DNA of 64,000 bases from an uncultured Porphyromonadaceae bacterium (lineage in GTDB: Bacteria > Bacteroidota > Bacteroidia > Bacteroidales > UBA11471): assembly GCA_900542765.1 (NCBI GenBank), contig UQOX01000010.1, positions 11,572-75,571 on the forward strand. Reading direction: 5' to 3'. The position numbers were made by a program, and so were the translations under genes. The number at the start of each line of letters is the position of its first letter. Position 1 is the first letter of the stretch. Under the pieces are notes generated by a model. The model was not told the DNA's origin. It saw only the letters and a program-made list of their open reading frames with translations, and ran no database searches. Positions 31,224 through 40,556 of the stretch are shown one piece after another.

Positions 31224-32945
31224 ATGTTTATGAAACACCATATCACGCAGTTCGTTCTTTGGCTCTCCCTCCTTGTCCCTGCGGGGTTGCAGGCCGCGGC
31301 GGGTGTGGCCGGCGCTGAGACCGGCGACAAGGCCAAGGCGCAGTATGCCTATTTCGAGGCGATGCGTCACAAAGGGTCGGGACATCATGCCGAGGCCTTC
31401 GATTTGTTGCGTCATGCCATAGCCCTCGACTCGACCTTGGCGGCCGCCTATTCCGAAGTGGCCGGATACTATTTCACCTTGCGCGATGCCGTCACCGGCT
31501 ACCGCTGCCTGCTCAAAGCGGTCGATTATGCCCCCGGGAACCGTTGGTATATCCTTTCAGCGGCCGAGTGCGCGCGGCAGATTCGCGACTATTCCCGGGC
31601 CGATTCGTTGTATGGAATGTATTTGTCGCTGCGCCCTTCCGATTTTGATATTCTCATGCGGCGGGTCGAGGTGTGCCTGCTCCAAGGCGAACCCGGGAAA
31701 GCCCTTGACGCCTATAACCGCTTTGAAGAGCAGTACGGTGCCAGTGAAAGTACCATTTTGCAAAAAGCCCGCATCTATCATCTCATGCAAGCCCGCGAGC
31801 AGAGTTACAAGGAGATGGAACGTCTCATCGCCGAGAATCCCCGTAACGTCTCTTATGTCTTGCTGCTGGGTGACCTCTATCTCGACGGCGAACGCTATGA
31901 CGACGCTTATCGCACCTACATGCAGGCCCGGGCCATCGACCCCGAAAACGAAACCCTGCATCTCTCCCTGCTCAATTATTATCGCACGCAGAACGATTGG
32001 AACGCCTATTTGGGACAAGCCGATACGGTGCTTTTCCATAGCGACCTTCCGGCCGATGCCCGTCTGTCGGTGCTGCCTTATGTCGTGCAGATTCTTTCCG
32101 ACGAAAAATCCCGCCTCGACTCGATTATGACCCGTTTGTGCGAGCTTTATCCCCGTGATGCCGATTTGCGCAAACTGTATAGCGAGATATTGATTCATGC
32201 CGGTGATTATGACCGTGCCCAGGAACAACTCGAAGTGGCCATCGATATTGCGCCCGACGAGGATTTGTGGCAGCGGCTTTTCTCGATACTGGTCGAGAAA
32301 AACGACAACGAGGCCCTCATCGAGGCGGCCCGTCGGGCCATACAGGCTTCGCCCGAAGTGGGACGCTATTATCTCATTGTCGCCTCTTCCCAGTTGGTGG
32401 CCGAACGTTATGATGAAGCCGCGGCTACGTTGCATCAAGGCTTGAACGTCCCCGAAATCGGGTCCGACCCGTTGATGCGTTCCGAGTTTTATACCCTTTT
32501 CGGCGATATTGCTTTCCGACAGGAAAAGGCCGACGAGGCGTTTGCCTACTATGACAGGGCGCTCGAAAACAATCCCAAGAACTATGCCACGCTCAATAAT
32601 TACAGCTATTACCTCGCGTTGTTGGGACGCGACCTCGACAAGGCCGAGCGCATGAGCGGCGAAGTCATCAAGGCCAACCCCGACAATGCCACCTATCTCG
32701 ACACTTATGCCTGGGTCTATTTCAAGCTGGGACGTTACTCGCTGGCGCGGCTTTATCTCAAAAAAGCCATCGATATTGCCTCCGAGGCCAGTGCCGAGAT
32801 GTATGAGCATTATGGCGATGTGCTGGCTGTGATGGGAAATGAGGCCGAAGCGGTGGAGTGGTGGCAAAAAGCCGTCGAGGCCGGAGGCGACTCCGAAACA
32901 TTGCGACAGAAAATCGCCCGGAAAAAATATGTCGAGCATGAATAG
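31224..32945 (+). CDS. Periplasmic tetratricopeptide repeat protein
   Basis: The 573-residue product has a signal peptide (MKHHITQFVLWLSLLV, from the second Met at 31230) and many TPR-like helical repeats through the chain. Typical repeat signatures include AYFEAMRHKGSGHHAEAFDL near the start, and ALENNPKNYATLNNYSYYLA and KANPDNATYLDTYAWVYFKL near the end. TPR arrays usually bind partner proteins. Position next to the DUF4292-like lipoprotein and the EnvC-like protein suggests an envelope assembly role, not proven. The last codons overlap the next start. Confidence 0.88.
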   Translation: MFMKHHITQFVLWLSLLVPAGLQAAAGVAGAETGDKAKAQYAYFEAMRHKGSGHHAEAFDLLRHAIALDSTLAAAYSEVAGYYFTLRDAVTGYRCLLKAVDYAPGNRWYILSAAECARQIRDYSRADSLYGMYLSLRPSDFDILMRRVEVCLLQGEPGKALDAYNRFEEQYGASESTILQKARIYHLMQAREQSYKEMERLIAENPRNVSYVLLLGDLYLDGERYDDAYRTYMQARAIDPENETLHLSLLNYYRTQNDWNAYLGQADTVLFHSDLPADARLSVLPYVVQILSDEKSRLDSIMTRLCELYPRDADLRKLYSEILIHAGDYDRAQEQLEVAIDIAPDEDLWQRLFSILVEKNDNEALIEAARRAIQASPEVGRYYLIVASSQLVAERYDEAAATLHQGLNVPEIGSDPLMRSEFYTLFGDIAFRQEKADEAFAYYDRALENNPKNYATLNNYSYYLALLGRDLDKAERMSGEVIKANPDNATYLDTYAWVYFKLGRYSLARLYLKKAIDIASEASAEMYEHYGDVLAVMGNEAEAVEWWQKAVEAGGDSETLRQKIARKKYVEHE

Positions 32946-33774
32946 ATGGGTGTTGCTCATATCGTTGCTGGCGCTGGTGGCTCTCTCGGGGTGCCGCAGC
33001 CGTCGTGCCGTATCGGCGGGGGAGATGCTTCCCCCGACCGGGGAACTGTCGCCCGGCTTGTTGCTCGACGAACTGCTCACCCGCAGCGATGGCGACACTT
33101 CGGCCCAGATGAAGGCGTCGGCCTTGATTTCGTTCGATGGGAATGCCGCCCGTAGCCGGGTGCAAATACGGTGGCGGCGCGACCGTGCAATACAGGTCTC
33201 GATACTGCCGCTCATGGGCGTCGAAATAGCCCGCCTCGTGCTCACCCCCGACACGATACATCTCATTGACCGGTATCACAAGCAATATGCCGTCGTTGCG
33301 GTTGGGGAGTGGACGCGACGGTCGCCTCTCGACCTCTCTTTCGAGACGGTGCAGTCGCTTTTCCTGGCTCGTCCGGCATGGCCGGGCGGTGCGATGACGC
33401 CCGGTGACCTCTCGCTTTTTGCAACCGTCGCCGACGGTACCGGCGGATATGCTTACACGGCTCGGGCGGCAGGGAGGGCTTGCGACAACCGCTTCACCAT
33501 CGACAACCGTGCCTGCCTCACCACGTTCCAGTGGCGCAAGCCTCATGCCGCATCGACCCTTTCGGGACGTTATGCCGGCTATGGTGTCGCGCAGGACCGC
33601 ATCTCCCCCCGGGAAATGGCTCTGGTGCTTTCGGCCGTATTCGAGGGTGAGGTGTCGTTCACCTTGGAGAATATGGAGTATGGCTGGAATGCCCCCCAAA
33701 ACATATCGGCCCATGTGCCGTCATCATACCAAAGAACCGATTTGCAAACATGGATAGAAACAATATCGCGATGA
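32929..33774 (+). CDS. DUF4292-like lipoprotein
   Basis: The 281-residue product has a lipobox ALSGC (Cys22) and resembles LolB-like DUF4292 lipoproteins: early KASALISFDG, a WRRDRAIQVSILPLMGVEIA strand, then DRYHKQYAVVAVG. The start overlaps the TPR stop and the end overlaps the next gene in ATGA, so translation is coupled. A second Met at 32938 (MNRW) is an alternative start. It is likely placed in the outer or inner membrane and works with its TPR and EnvC-like neighbours; the molecular job is unknown. Confidence 0.82.
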   Translation: MSSMNRWVLLISLLALVALSGCRSRRAVSAGEMLPPTGELSPGLLLDELLTRSDGDTSAQMKASALISFDGNAARSRVQIRWRRDRAIQVSILPLMGVEIARLVLTPDTIHLIDRYHKQYAVVAVGEWTRRSPLDLSFETVQSLFLARPAWPGGAMTPGDLSLFATVADGTGGYAYTARAAGRACDNRFTIDNRACLTTFQWRKPHAASTLSGRYAGYGVAQDRISPREMALVLSAVFEGEVSFTLENMEYGWNAPQNISAHVPSSYQRTDLQTWIETISR

Positions 33775-35018
33775 CGAGTCGTCTGCTGCTGCTCTTGGTG
33801 GCCTTTTTATGTGCGGGGCTTGTCCCGGCGCAGAACTCGAAGAAGGTGCAGTCCCTGAAAAAACAGCAGACAACGGCCTTGCAAAATATCAAGAATACCA
33901 ATCAGCAGATAAACAAGACCCAGAAAACCCAGCTTCAAGCCCTGCACCGCCTCGAAGCTATCTCTACCGAGATAGCGCACATCAACGACAGCATCAAGAC
34001 GCTCAATGCCGAGATGGCGCGTACCATGGAGCAGGAAAAGCAGCTGACGGCCGAGATTGCCGACCTTGAACGTTCGCTTGCGGCCAAGAAAGAGAGCTAT
34101 GCCAAGGCCGTGCGTTCCATGACCGTGCGGCGCGACAACCGGTACGATGCGTTGATGTTTATCCTTTCGGCCTCATCGCTCGACCAAGCCTACCGCCGTT
34201 TCCGCTATCTGCAAGAGTTTTCCTCCTGGCGGAAGCAGGAAGCCAAGGAAATCGTGAAACAGCGCGATGACCTCAACCGGCGGCGCACCGAGTTGCTGCG
34301 GGTGCGCAAAGCACAAGGCGAGGTGCTGGCGTTGCGCACGGCCGCTTCACAACAGCTCATTCGTCAGCAACGGGAGCAGCGTACCTTGGTTGCCGGCCTC
34401 AGGAAGAAAGAGCGGACGTTGAAGCAGGAACTCAAAAAACAGCAGCAACAGGCCGATGCCTTGGGCCGCCGCATACAGGAGGTCATCGAAGAGGAGGCGC
34501 GTAAGGCGGCCGAAGCCGCAGCGGCCAAAAAGAAAAATTCGGCGACGAAACCTTCGACGCAGGCCGGTTATCAGATGTCGAAAGACGAGGAGCGGCTCTC
34601 CCGCAACTTTGCACAGAATCGGGGCAAGCTGCCGACTCCGCTGTCGGGACGTTACCGCATCATCGCCCATTTCGGCACACAGCAGCACCCCGATTTGAAG
34701 TATGTGAAAATCAACAATCAGGGCATCGACATGCAGACCCAGCCCGGCACAAAAGCCCGCTCGGTTTTCGATGGCGTGGTCACGAGCATCTTTGTCATGC
34801 CGGGCTATAACACCTCCATCATTGTTCGCCACGGTGAATACTTGACGATTTATTCCAACCTCAGTACCATATATGTGAAAACCGGCGACCGCGTGAAAAC
34901 CGGTCAGGAACTCGGAATCATTTACTCCGACCCCGAGGAGGACAACCGCACGGTGCTTCACTTCCAGATAAGAAAAGAGACAACCAAATTAGACCCCGAA
35001 CTGTGGCTGAAAAAATGA
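33771..35018 (+). CDS. EnvC-like murein hydrolase activator with degenerate LytM domain
   Basis: The 415-residue product has a signal peptide (MTSRLLLLLVAFLCAGLVPAQ minus the last residue), a long coiled coil over about residues 22-245, a lysine- and alanine-rich linker and a C-terminal LytM/M23 fold (RYRIIAHFGTQQHP, GVVTSIFVMPGYNTSIIVRHG). The zinc HxxxD site reads NQGID, lacking the His, so it is probably an amidase activator like EnvC rather than a peptidase. Start 33771 overlaps the previous stop in ATGA; a longer start at 33750 would add seven residues ahead of the signal. Confidence 0.88.
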   Translation: MTSRLLLLLVAFLCAGLVPAQNSKKVQSLKKQQTTALQNIKNTNQQINKTQKTQLQALHRLEAISTEIAHINDSIKTLNAEMARTMEQEKQLTAEIADLERSLAAKKESYAKAVRSMTVRRDNRYDALMFILSASSLDQAYRRFRYLQEFSSWRKQEAKEIVKQRDDLNRRRTELLRVRKAQGEVLALRTAASQQLIRQQREQRTLVAGLRKKERTLKQELKKQQQQADALGRRIQEVIEEEARKAAEAAAAKKKNSATKPSTQAGYQMSKDEERLSRNFAQNRGKLPTPLSGRYRIIAHFGTQQHPDLKYVKINNQGIDMQTQPGTKARSVFDGVVTSIFVMPGYNTSIIVRHGEYLTIYSNLSTIYVKTGDRVKTGQELGIIYSDPEEDNRTVLHFQIRKETTKLDPELWLKK

Positions 35019-35956
35019 ACCCCATCACGATGACCCGTTACACGCCCGACAGGAAGGCCGAGTGGGACGCGGCGGTAGAGATGGCCCGCAACGGGACGTT
35101 TCTTTTCCGGCGCGATTATCTCGAATACCATGCCGACCGTTTTCCCGATTATTCGTACTTGTTTTTTTTGAAAGGGAAACCGATTGCCCTTCTCCCGGCG
35201 CATCGGCAAGACGACATGCTTTGTTCGCACCGGGGGCTCACTTATGGAGGCCTCGTCCTTTTACCCGGAGCTACGGCCGAGCGGGTCATCTCCATCTTCG
35301 ACCTGATGGCCGAACGGCTGCCGGCCGAGGGCATGACCCGCTTGCTCTACAAGTGTGTGCCCCACCATCTGCATCGCTATCCGGCCGAGGAAGACCGTTA
35401 TGCCCTTTTCTTGCGACAGGCTTCGCGGGTCGCCTGTAACATCGCTTCGGTGGTCGATCTGTCGGCGCCCCTCCGCTTTGCCGAGTTGCGTCGCCGGGGG
35501 GTGCGCAAAGCCCTGTCGGCCGGCGTTTCGGTGGAAGAGAGTGAGGCGTGGGCCGATTTTTGGGAAGTCCTCAAAGATAATCTCTCGCACCGTTTTGGTG
35601 CACACCCCGTGCATACGCTCGACGAGATAACCCGTTTGCATGCCCTCTTCCCCGGGAATATCCGTCTCTTTACCGCCACGCTCGACGGTCGGGTCGAGGG
35701 CGGTACCGTGGTGTATGAATGTGGCGATTGCGTGCGGGTGCAATATATATCGGCCTCGGAGCAGGGCAAGGAGTGTGCCGTGCTCGACCTCCTTTTCGAT
35801 TATCTCCTTCGCGACCGGTATGCCTCACGCCGCTATTTCGATTTCGGAACCTCCAATGGCGACAACGGCCATTTCCTCAACGAAGGTCTCATCGCCCAGA
35901 AAGAGGGGTTTGGCGGCCGTGGCGTCGTGTATGAAACCTATCTTCTCACCTTCTAA
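35015..35956 (+). CDS. FemAB/GNAT-like acyltransferase
   Basis: The 313-residue product resembles FemAB-type/GNAT proteins of polysaccharide and peptidoglycan loci: an early FLFRRDYLEYHADRFPDYSY, then GLTYGGLVLLP, and a late second GNAT domain with FDFGTSNGDNGHFLNEGL. Such enzymes transfer an amino-acyl or acyl group to a sugar or peptide. The start overlaps the previous stop in ATGA (35015-35018), so it is coupled to the EnvC-like gene. The flippase gene begins 12 bp after its stop, which suggests work on a flipped glycan. Substrate not known. Confidence 0.82.
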   Translation: MNPITMTRYTPDRKAEWDAAVEMARNGTFLFRRDYLEYHADRFPDYSYLFFLKGKPIALLPAHRQDDMLCSHRGLTYGGLVLLPGATAERVISIFDLMAERLPAEGMTRLLYKCVPHHLHRYPAEEDRYALFLRQASRVACNIASVVDLSAPLRFAELRRRGVRKALSAGVSVEESEAWADFWEVLKDNLSHRFGAHPVHTLDEITRLHALFPGNIRLFTATLDGRVEGGTVVYECGDCVRVQYISASEQGKECAVLDLLFDYLLRDRYASRRYFDFGTSNGDNGHFLNEGLIAQKEGFGGRGVVYETYLLTF

Positions 35957-35968
35957 CGGCATGGCCTG

Positions 35969-37417
35969 ATGCAACAGAGCGAATCGACATCGATGTATCG
36001 TCGCATTGTGAAGACGACCGGTCTCCTGGGCGGCGTGCAGGTGCTTTCGATACTCTGTTCCATCGTGCGCAATAAGTGCATCGCCCTGTGGCTGGGTCCG
36101 GCCGGGGTGGGGGTCATCGGCCTTTACAATGCCACTATCGAGATGTTGTCGGCCCTTACGGGACTGGGATTGCGGCAGAGTGCCGTGCGCAACATCTCGC
36201 AAGCCCGTACCCGGGACGAAGCCGCCTTGGCCCGCATGGCGAAGGTGTTGCGGCGTTGGAGTTGGCTGGCCGGCCTGTTGGGGGCGGTGGTCATGCTCTC
36301 CACGGCTCCGCTGTTGAGCCGCTTCACCTTTGGCGATGAGGCTCATGTTTGGGGGTATGTGTGGCTCTCCTGTGCGCTCCTGTTCAGCGCTCTGACGGCC
36401 GGCGACCAAGCCATATTGCAGGGCACGCAGCGCCTGCGGCAGCTTTCCAAGGCGGGGGTCATGGGCAATCTCGTGGCTTTGCTGGTGTCATTGCCGCTCT
36501 ATTATTTCTTCCGATTCGAGGGGATTGTGCCCTCGCTTGTCCTGTCGTCGGGAGTGACTTTCTTTTTTGTGTGGATATACAGCCGCAAAACCGTCGTCCG
36601 CAAGGTCGAAATCTCTTGGCGCGAGACTTGCAAGGAGGGGCGTGTCATGGTTGTGTTGGGGGTGTATATGACGGTGAGCGGTTTCCTCACGACGTTGTTC
36701 AATTACCTTTTTGTCGGTTTCATACAGCGCACGGCCGGAGCGGCCGATTTGGGCTATTACCAGGCGGGATATGCAATCGTGACGCGCTATGTGGGGCTGG
36801 TCTTGGCGGCGATGGCCACCGAATATTATCCCCGGTTGGCGGCCGTGAGCGACGATCATGTGACACTGGGCCGTCAGATTTCCCGGCAAATCGAAGTGGC
36901 GCTTCTGTTGTTGGTGCCTATCGTTTCGCTCTTTCTTGTTTTCCAGGAATGGGTGGTGCGGTTGCTCTACACGGCCGAGTTCCTTTGCATGGAGACTTTT
37001 TTCTCTTGGGCCATGGTGGGCGTCTTGTTCAAATCGATTTCCTGGGCCATGGGATTTGTGCTGCTGGCCAAGGGCGACGGGAAACTCTATCTCGTTACCG
37101 AACTGGCTTCCGACTTCTCGGGGCTCCTCCTCAACCTCGGCTGTTACTCTCTGTGGGGACTCGAAGGAGCCGGCGTTGCCTATTTGCTCAATTTCTTTAT
37201 TTATGGCGTGATGATGTGGGTCGTGTGCCGTCGGCACTATGGCATACGGTTGGGACGCTCGTGGTGGGGTGTCGCCTTTTGGGGCGTGCTCGGCTGCTCG
37301 GTGGTCTCGGTCGGTTACCGCATCGGGACGACCTTCTCCCTCTCCTTGTCGGTCGTCTGTGCTGTTGTCGCCACGTCTCTGGCCTTGTGGCGGTTGAAAC
37401 GCCGTCTGGCGGTGTAA
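35969..37417 (+). CDS. Wzx-type polysaccharide/lipid-linked oligosaccharide flippase
   Basis: The 482-residue product is an integral membrane protein of the MOP superfamily with about 12-14 helices, starting with KTTGLLGGVQVLSILCSIVR and LWLGPAGVGVIGLYNATIEM. This is the Wzx (O-antigen/teichoic acid flippase) pattern. It would move an undecaprenyl-linked glycan across the inner membrane. The neighbours are a FemAB-like gene and four glycosyltransferases, so a locally built glycan is the natural cargo. No Wzy polymerase or Wzz is visible beside it. Confidence 0.9.
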   Translation: MQQSESTSMYRRIVKTTGLLGGVQVLSILCSIVRNKCIALWLGPAGVGVIGLYNATIEMLSALTGLGLRQSAVRNISQARTRDEAALARMAKVLRRWSWLAGLLGAVVMLSTAPLLSRFTFGDEAHVWGYVWLSCALLFSALTAGDQAILQGTQRLRQLSKAGVMGNLVALLVSLPLYYFFRFEGIVPSLVLSSGVTFFFVWIYSRKTVVRKVEISWRETCKEGRVMVVLGVYMTVSGFLTTLFNYLFVGFIQRTAGAADLGYYQAGYAIVTRYVGLVLAAMATEYYPRLAAVSDDHVTLGRQISRQIEVALLLLVPIVSLFLVFQEWVVRLLYTAEFLCMETFFSWAMVGVLFKSISWAMGFVLLAKGDGKLYLVTELASDFSGLLLNLGCYSLWGLEGAGVAYLLNFFIYGVMMWVVCRRHYGIRLGRSWWGVAFWGVLGCSVVSVGYRIGTTFSLSLSVVCAVVATSLALWRLKRRLAV

Positions 37418-37462
37418 GTCCGCGGCGGATTGTCCCATTTCTCCTTTCGATGGCGTAAGGAA

Positions 37463-38563
37463 CTACATTCTTTCCCAGAAGTCGACATACCGGCGGGCCA
37501 CGTCGATGTGGTCGTGGTGCCGTTCGACAAAGGCGCGGCTCTCGGCGCACCGTTGCGGCAGGGTGTCATGCTCGGTGATGATCTGCTCGAAAAGTCGATA
37601 CACCTGTTGCTCGTCGGGAAGGGCGTTGTAGATGGGGCGGAGCCGTTTTTCGCCGATGAAGTCGTAGTATTCGGGTTCGGCACCGCTCACGACACAAAGC
37701 CCTTGCTCCATGGCCTGCAAGGCATTGGTGGCCGGGGTGTAGGAGTAGAGTTGGTCGATGAGGACATGCGACGAGCGCATGAGCCGCAGGTACTCGGGCA
37801 GGGGAACCGACACCACCCGCCGCACTTCGCAGGCATCGGGATACTTCTGTTCGATTTCGCGCAATATCCGGTCGAAGACGTCGGTACCTTTCAGCGGGCT
37901 GCGGTCATGCTGTATGCCGATGAAAAAACGCACCTTTCCGCCATCTTCCCATCGGGCATCGGTCCATTCCGTGGCGGGCAGGTGTATGGGAATGGGCAGA
38001 TAGGCCAGTTTTTCCCGATAATCGGTTTCGTAGCTGACGTAGTATTCATAGAGACAGGCGGCGATGCCGTTGCAGCGGTCGGCCATGTAACGGTTGAGGC
38101 TTTTCAACGGGTCGCTGTTCCACGCCGCTATGGTTTCCCGGCAGCCGGGGTAGTCGCGCAGACGGTCGCCGACATAAAAGTCGGAATATCGGAAACGCCC
38201 CTCTTGGCAGGCTTTCACATAGAAATAGTCGGTGCCGAGGGCGTCGAGAAACACCTTGTGGTTGTGGCGGAGCAGGAAGTCAAATGCCCGGCGGTTCTTC
38301 TCGGGGCGCAGTTGCAGAAACACCGGGTTGTTGAGTTGCACGACATCGTATCCGCGAAAGCGGGGCAGGTAGCGCAAAACGTCGAAGAGATAGCGCAGCG
38401 ACCCGGTAATCCCGTAGCCGGTGCGTCGCAGGTCGATGTCGCGCCGATTGCCCATCCAGCGGCTGCCGTTGGAAGCGACGGTGACGTCGTGACCCAGGGC
38501 GCGCAGCCCTTCGGCCAAGGTCCAGTGCAGGTTGCTGGCTTCGCCCAGCAGGAGAATCTTCAT
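37463..38563 (-). CDS. Group 1 glycosyltransferase
   Basis: The 366-residue product has a GT-B/GT1-type form: N-terminal MKILLLGEASNLHWTLAEGL and a C-terminal nucleotide-sugar binding half with PATNALQAMEQGLCVVSG and PEYYDFIGE. The start overlaps the stop of the next upstream gene in ATGA. It points toward the flippase from the other side. The donor and acceptor sugars cannot be told from sequence. Confidence 0.85.
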   Translation of the reverse strand: MKILLLGEASNLHWTLAEGLRALGHDVTVASNGSRWMGNRRDIDLRRTGYGITGSLRYLFDVLRYLPRFRGYDVVQLNNPVFLQLRPEKNRRAFDFLLRHNHKVFLDALGTDYFYVKACQEGRFRYSDFYVGDRLRDYPGCRETIAAWNSDPLKSLNRYMADRCNGIAACLYEYYVSYETDYREKLAYLPIPIHLPATEWTDARWEDGGKVRFFIGIQHDRSPLKGTDVFDRILREIEQKYPDACEVRRVVSVPLPEYLRLMRSSHVLIDQLYSYTPATNALQAMEQGLCVVSGAEPEYYDFIGEKRLRPIYNALPDEQQVYRLFEQIITEHDTLPQRCAESRAFVERHHDHIDVARRYVDFWERM

Positions 38564-39372
38564 CTTTCGCGACAGTGTTTGAGGTAATAGACAATTCCGC
38601 TCCAACTTTGGAACAGGAGGGTAAAGAAGCCGGCTTTGCGGTGACAAGCTCCCGCGAGGGCGAATTTGAACATGCGCAGCCAGGCGCTGGCCCCGTAGAT
38701 GTGGTAATTGACCGCTCCCTTGGCTCGCATCACCCCCTTGTCGGTATAGGTGCGACGACCGGTGCTTTCGTAGGGATAGTCGACGATGTCGTAGGGGAAA
38801 AGCCATACCGAAAGGCCGGCTTTCACCGCATCGTGCACCCACACTTCTTCTTCTCCGCAACGGAGGAAATCACTCCCGAGGCCGAAGTGCTCGTTGAATC
38901 GGATATGCCGGGCACGCTCGGGTCGGAATACTATTTCGATGGAGTTGGGATAGAAACCCTTTGGCCTTTCCCCATACGGGCAGATGGTGTCGGCATACCT
39001 TTTTACGGGGGAACCTCCCTGCGTGTTGATTCTGAACAGGGCAACGTCGGTTTGCGGATAGGCTTCGAACGTGGCGATGATGCGGTCGAAATATTCCTCC
39101 CTGTACCGGCAGTCGTCGTCGACAATCAGCGCCAGGTCGCCCGTGACGGCATCGAGGCAGTGGTTGCGGTTGCGGCTCAGACCTTTCCCTTCGAGAAAAA
39201 TCAGTCTCACGTCGGGTCGCTGTCGCAGCACGTCGGGAACATGGCCGAGAAACTTCGGGTCGGTATATTGCATCGAGACGAGATATGAAATGTCGGGACG
39301 TGCGGGCAATAAGATGTCGGGCACGCGGGCAATCCGTTCGTCCAAGGTGCAAATGAGGAGTTCGAGTTTCAT
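38560..39372 (-). CDS. Family 2-type glycosyltransferase
   Basis: The 270-residue product has a GT-A-like fold: SRNRNHCLDAVTGDLALIVD contributes the DxD-like DDD site (VDDDCRYRE), then FGLGSDFLRCGEEEVWVHDA. The C-terminal part ends with a hydrophobic FTLLFQSWSGIVYYLKH. It is the first of two minus-strand transferases, in one transcript with the group 1 enzyme. A TATATTTG box lies at 39393-39400 upstream. Confidence 0.82.
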   Translation of the reverse strand: MKLELLICTLDERIARVPDILLPARPDISYLVSMQYTDPKFLGHVPDVLRQRPDVRLIFLEGKGLSRNRNHCLDAVTGDLALIVDDDCRYREEYFDRIIATFEAYPQTDVALFRINTQGGSPVKRYADTICPYGERPKGFYPNSIEIVFRPERARHIRFNEHFGLGSDFLRCGEEEVWVHDAVKAGLSVWLFPYDIVDYPYESTGRRTYTDKGVMRAKGAVNYHIYGASAWLRMFKFALAGACHRKAGFFTLLFQSWSGIVYYLKHCRER

Positions 39373-39392
39373 CGCCGAAGGTTAATTCCTGG

Positions 39393-39400
39393 CAAATATA
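39393..39400 (-). promoter_or_regulatory. -7 box for the minus-strand glycosyltransferase pair
   Basis: The minus strand reads TATATTTG, 21 bases before the start codon at 39372. No good -33 box was found. Confidence 0.4.
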
Positions 39401-39508
39401 GTTTTTTCAATCGGAATATATGCGTATCTTCCGCTCGAAAAGGAACGCTGCAAGCGACAAATAATCTTTCCTCCGAAAAATAACCGGGAAGGAAATGCGT
39501 TTACAATT

Positions 39509-40462
39509 ATGATGGAAATAACGATTGTCATACCGGTATATAACCGAGAACGGCTCTTGCCGCGGACACTGGCTTCGGTGGTGGCGCAGACCTACCGCCC
39601 GTTGCATGTGGTATTGGTCGATAATGGCTCGACCGATGCCACTCCTGCCGTGTTGCGGGATTTCGAGATGCGGCAGTCGGCTCCCGATTTCCGGGTGACG
39701 GTGTGCCGGGAATCGACCCCGGGGGCACCGGCGGCCCGCAATGCGGGGTTGAGGCGGGTCACGTCGGAGTGGGTGATGTTTTTCGATTCCGACGATGAGA
39801 TGGCTCCGCAGTTGGTCGCGAATTATGTGGCGACCATTACCGGAAATCCCGAAGCCGACCTGGTTTACACCGATGTGGAAATCGTCGACGAGCGCGGCGT
39901 TGCCCGCATAAAACGTTCGCCTCGAAAAATCAATGCGCATTTTCTGTGTGGACACATCTTCCACACCTACCTCTCGACACAACGCTATGTCGTGCGTCGG
40001 CGGCTGCTCGAATCTGTCGGCGGCTGGGACGTGCGACTCTCGTGCTGGAACGATTGGGAACTGGGTATTCGTCTTTTGTTGCATACTTCCCGCCTGGTGA
40101 AGGCCGGGGCAGCCAATCCGCTGGTTCTTGTGCATGCGCATGGCGATTCGATTACGGGAAACTGCTTCTCCGACAAGGTCGATGCCCTGCTGGCGAGCGT
40201 CGATGTTGCCGAGCAGACCGTGAACGCCTCGAACCGGCGTGACAAAAACAGGCTGTTGAACTGCCTTGTCTATAAAAAAACGGTTTTGGCTGCCCTTTGC
40301 ACGCGCGAAGGCAGTCCGCGGGGCGCACAGCTCTTTGCCTCGACGATGCAACATCTCGCTTCGCCCCGGCTCCGCCTTCTTTTTGCGGCAGGTTACCGGT
40401 TGGCATGCCGGGGAATAAGGGGCACCTCCCGTGTCGTGGAACTCTTCCTGCGTTGCCATTGA
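39509..40462 (+). CDS. Family 2 glycosyltransferase
   Basis: The 317-residue product is a classical GT2: ITIVIPVYNRERLLPRTLAS, the VLVDNGSTDATP nucleotide loop, and the metal site FFDSDDEMAP. The later region GGWDVRLSCWNDWELGIRLL holds the likely catalytic base. The gene is divergent from the minus-strand glycosyltransferase pair. Sugar specificity unknown. Confidence 0.92.
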   Translation: MMEITIVIPVYNRERLLPRTLASVVAQTYRPLHVVLVDNGSTDATPAVLRDFEMRQSAPDFRVTVCRESTPGAPAARNAGLRRVTSEWVMFFDSDDEMAPQLVANYVATITGNPEADLVYTDVEIVDERGVARIKRSPRKINAHFLCGHIFHTYLSTQRYVVRRRLLESVGGWDVRLSCWNDWELGIRLLLHTSRLVKAGAANPLVLVHAHGDSITGNCFSDKVDALLASVDVAEQTVNASNRRDKNRLLNCLVYKKTVLAALCTREGSPRGAQLFASTMQHLASPRLRLLFAAGYRLACRGIRGTSRVVELFLRCH

Positions 40463-40556
40463 CCCCTGCACCATATCTTACGAGGAAAGAAGATGTCCGA
40501 ATTTTTCGGGGAGAACCGAAAAAATTCTCTATCTTCGCCTTTTTAAAGATTGTCCC

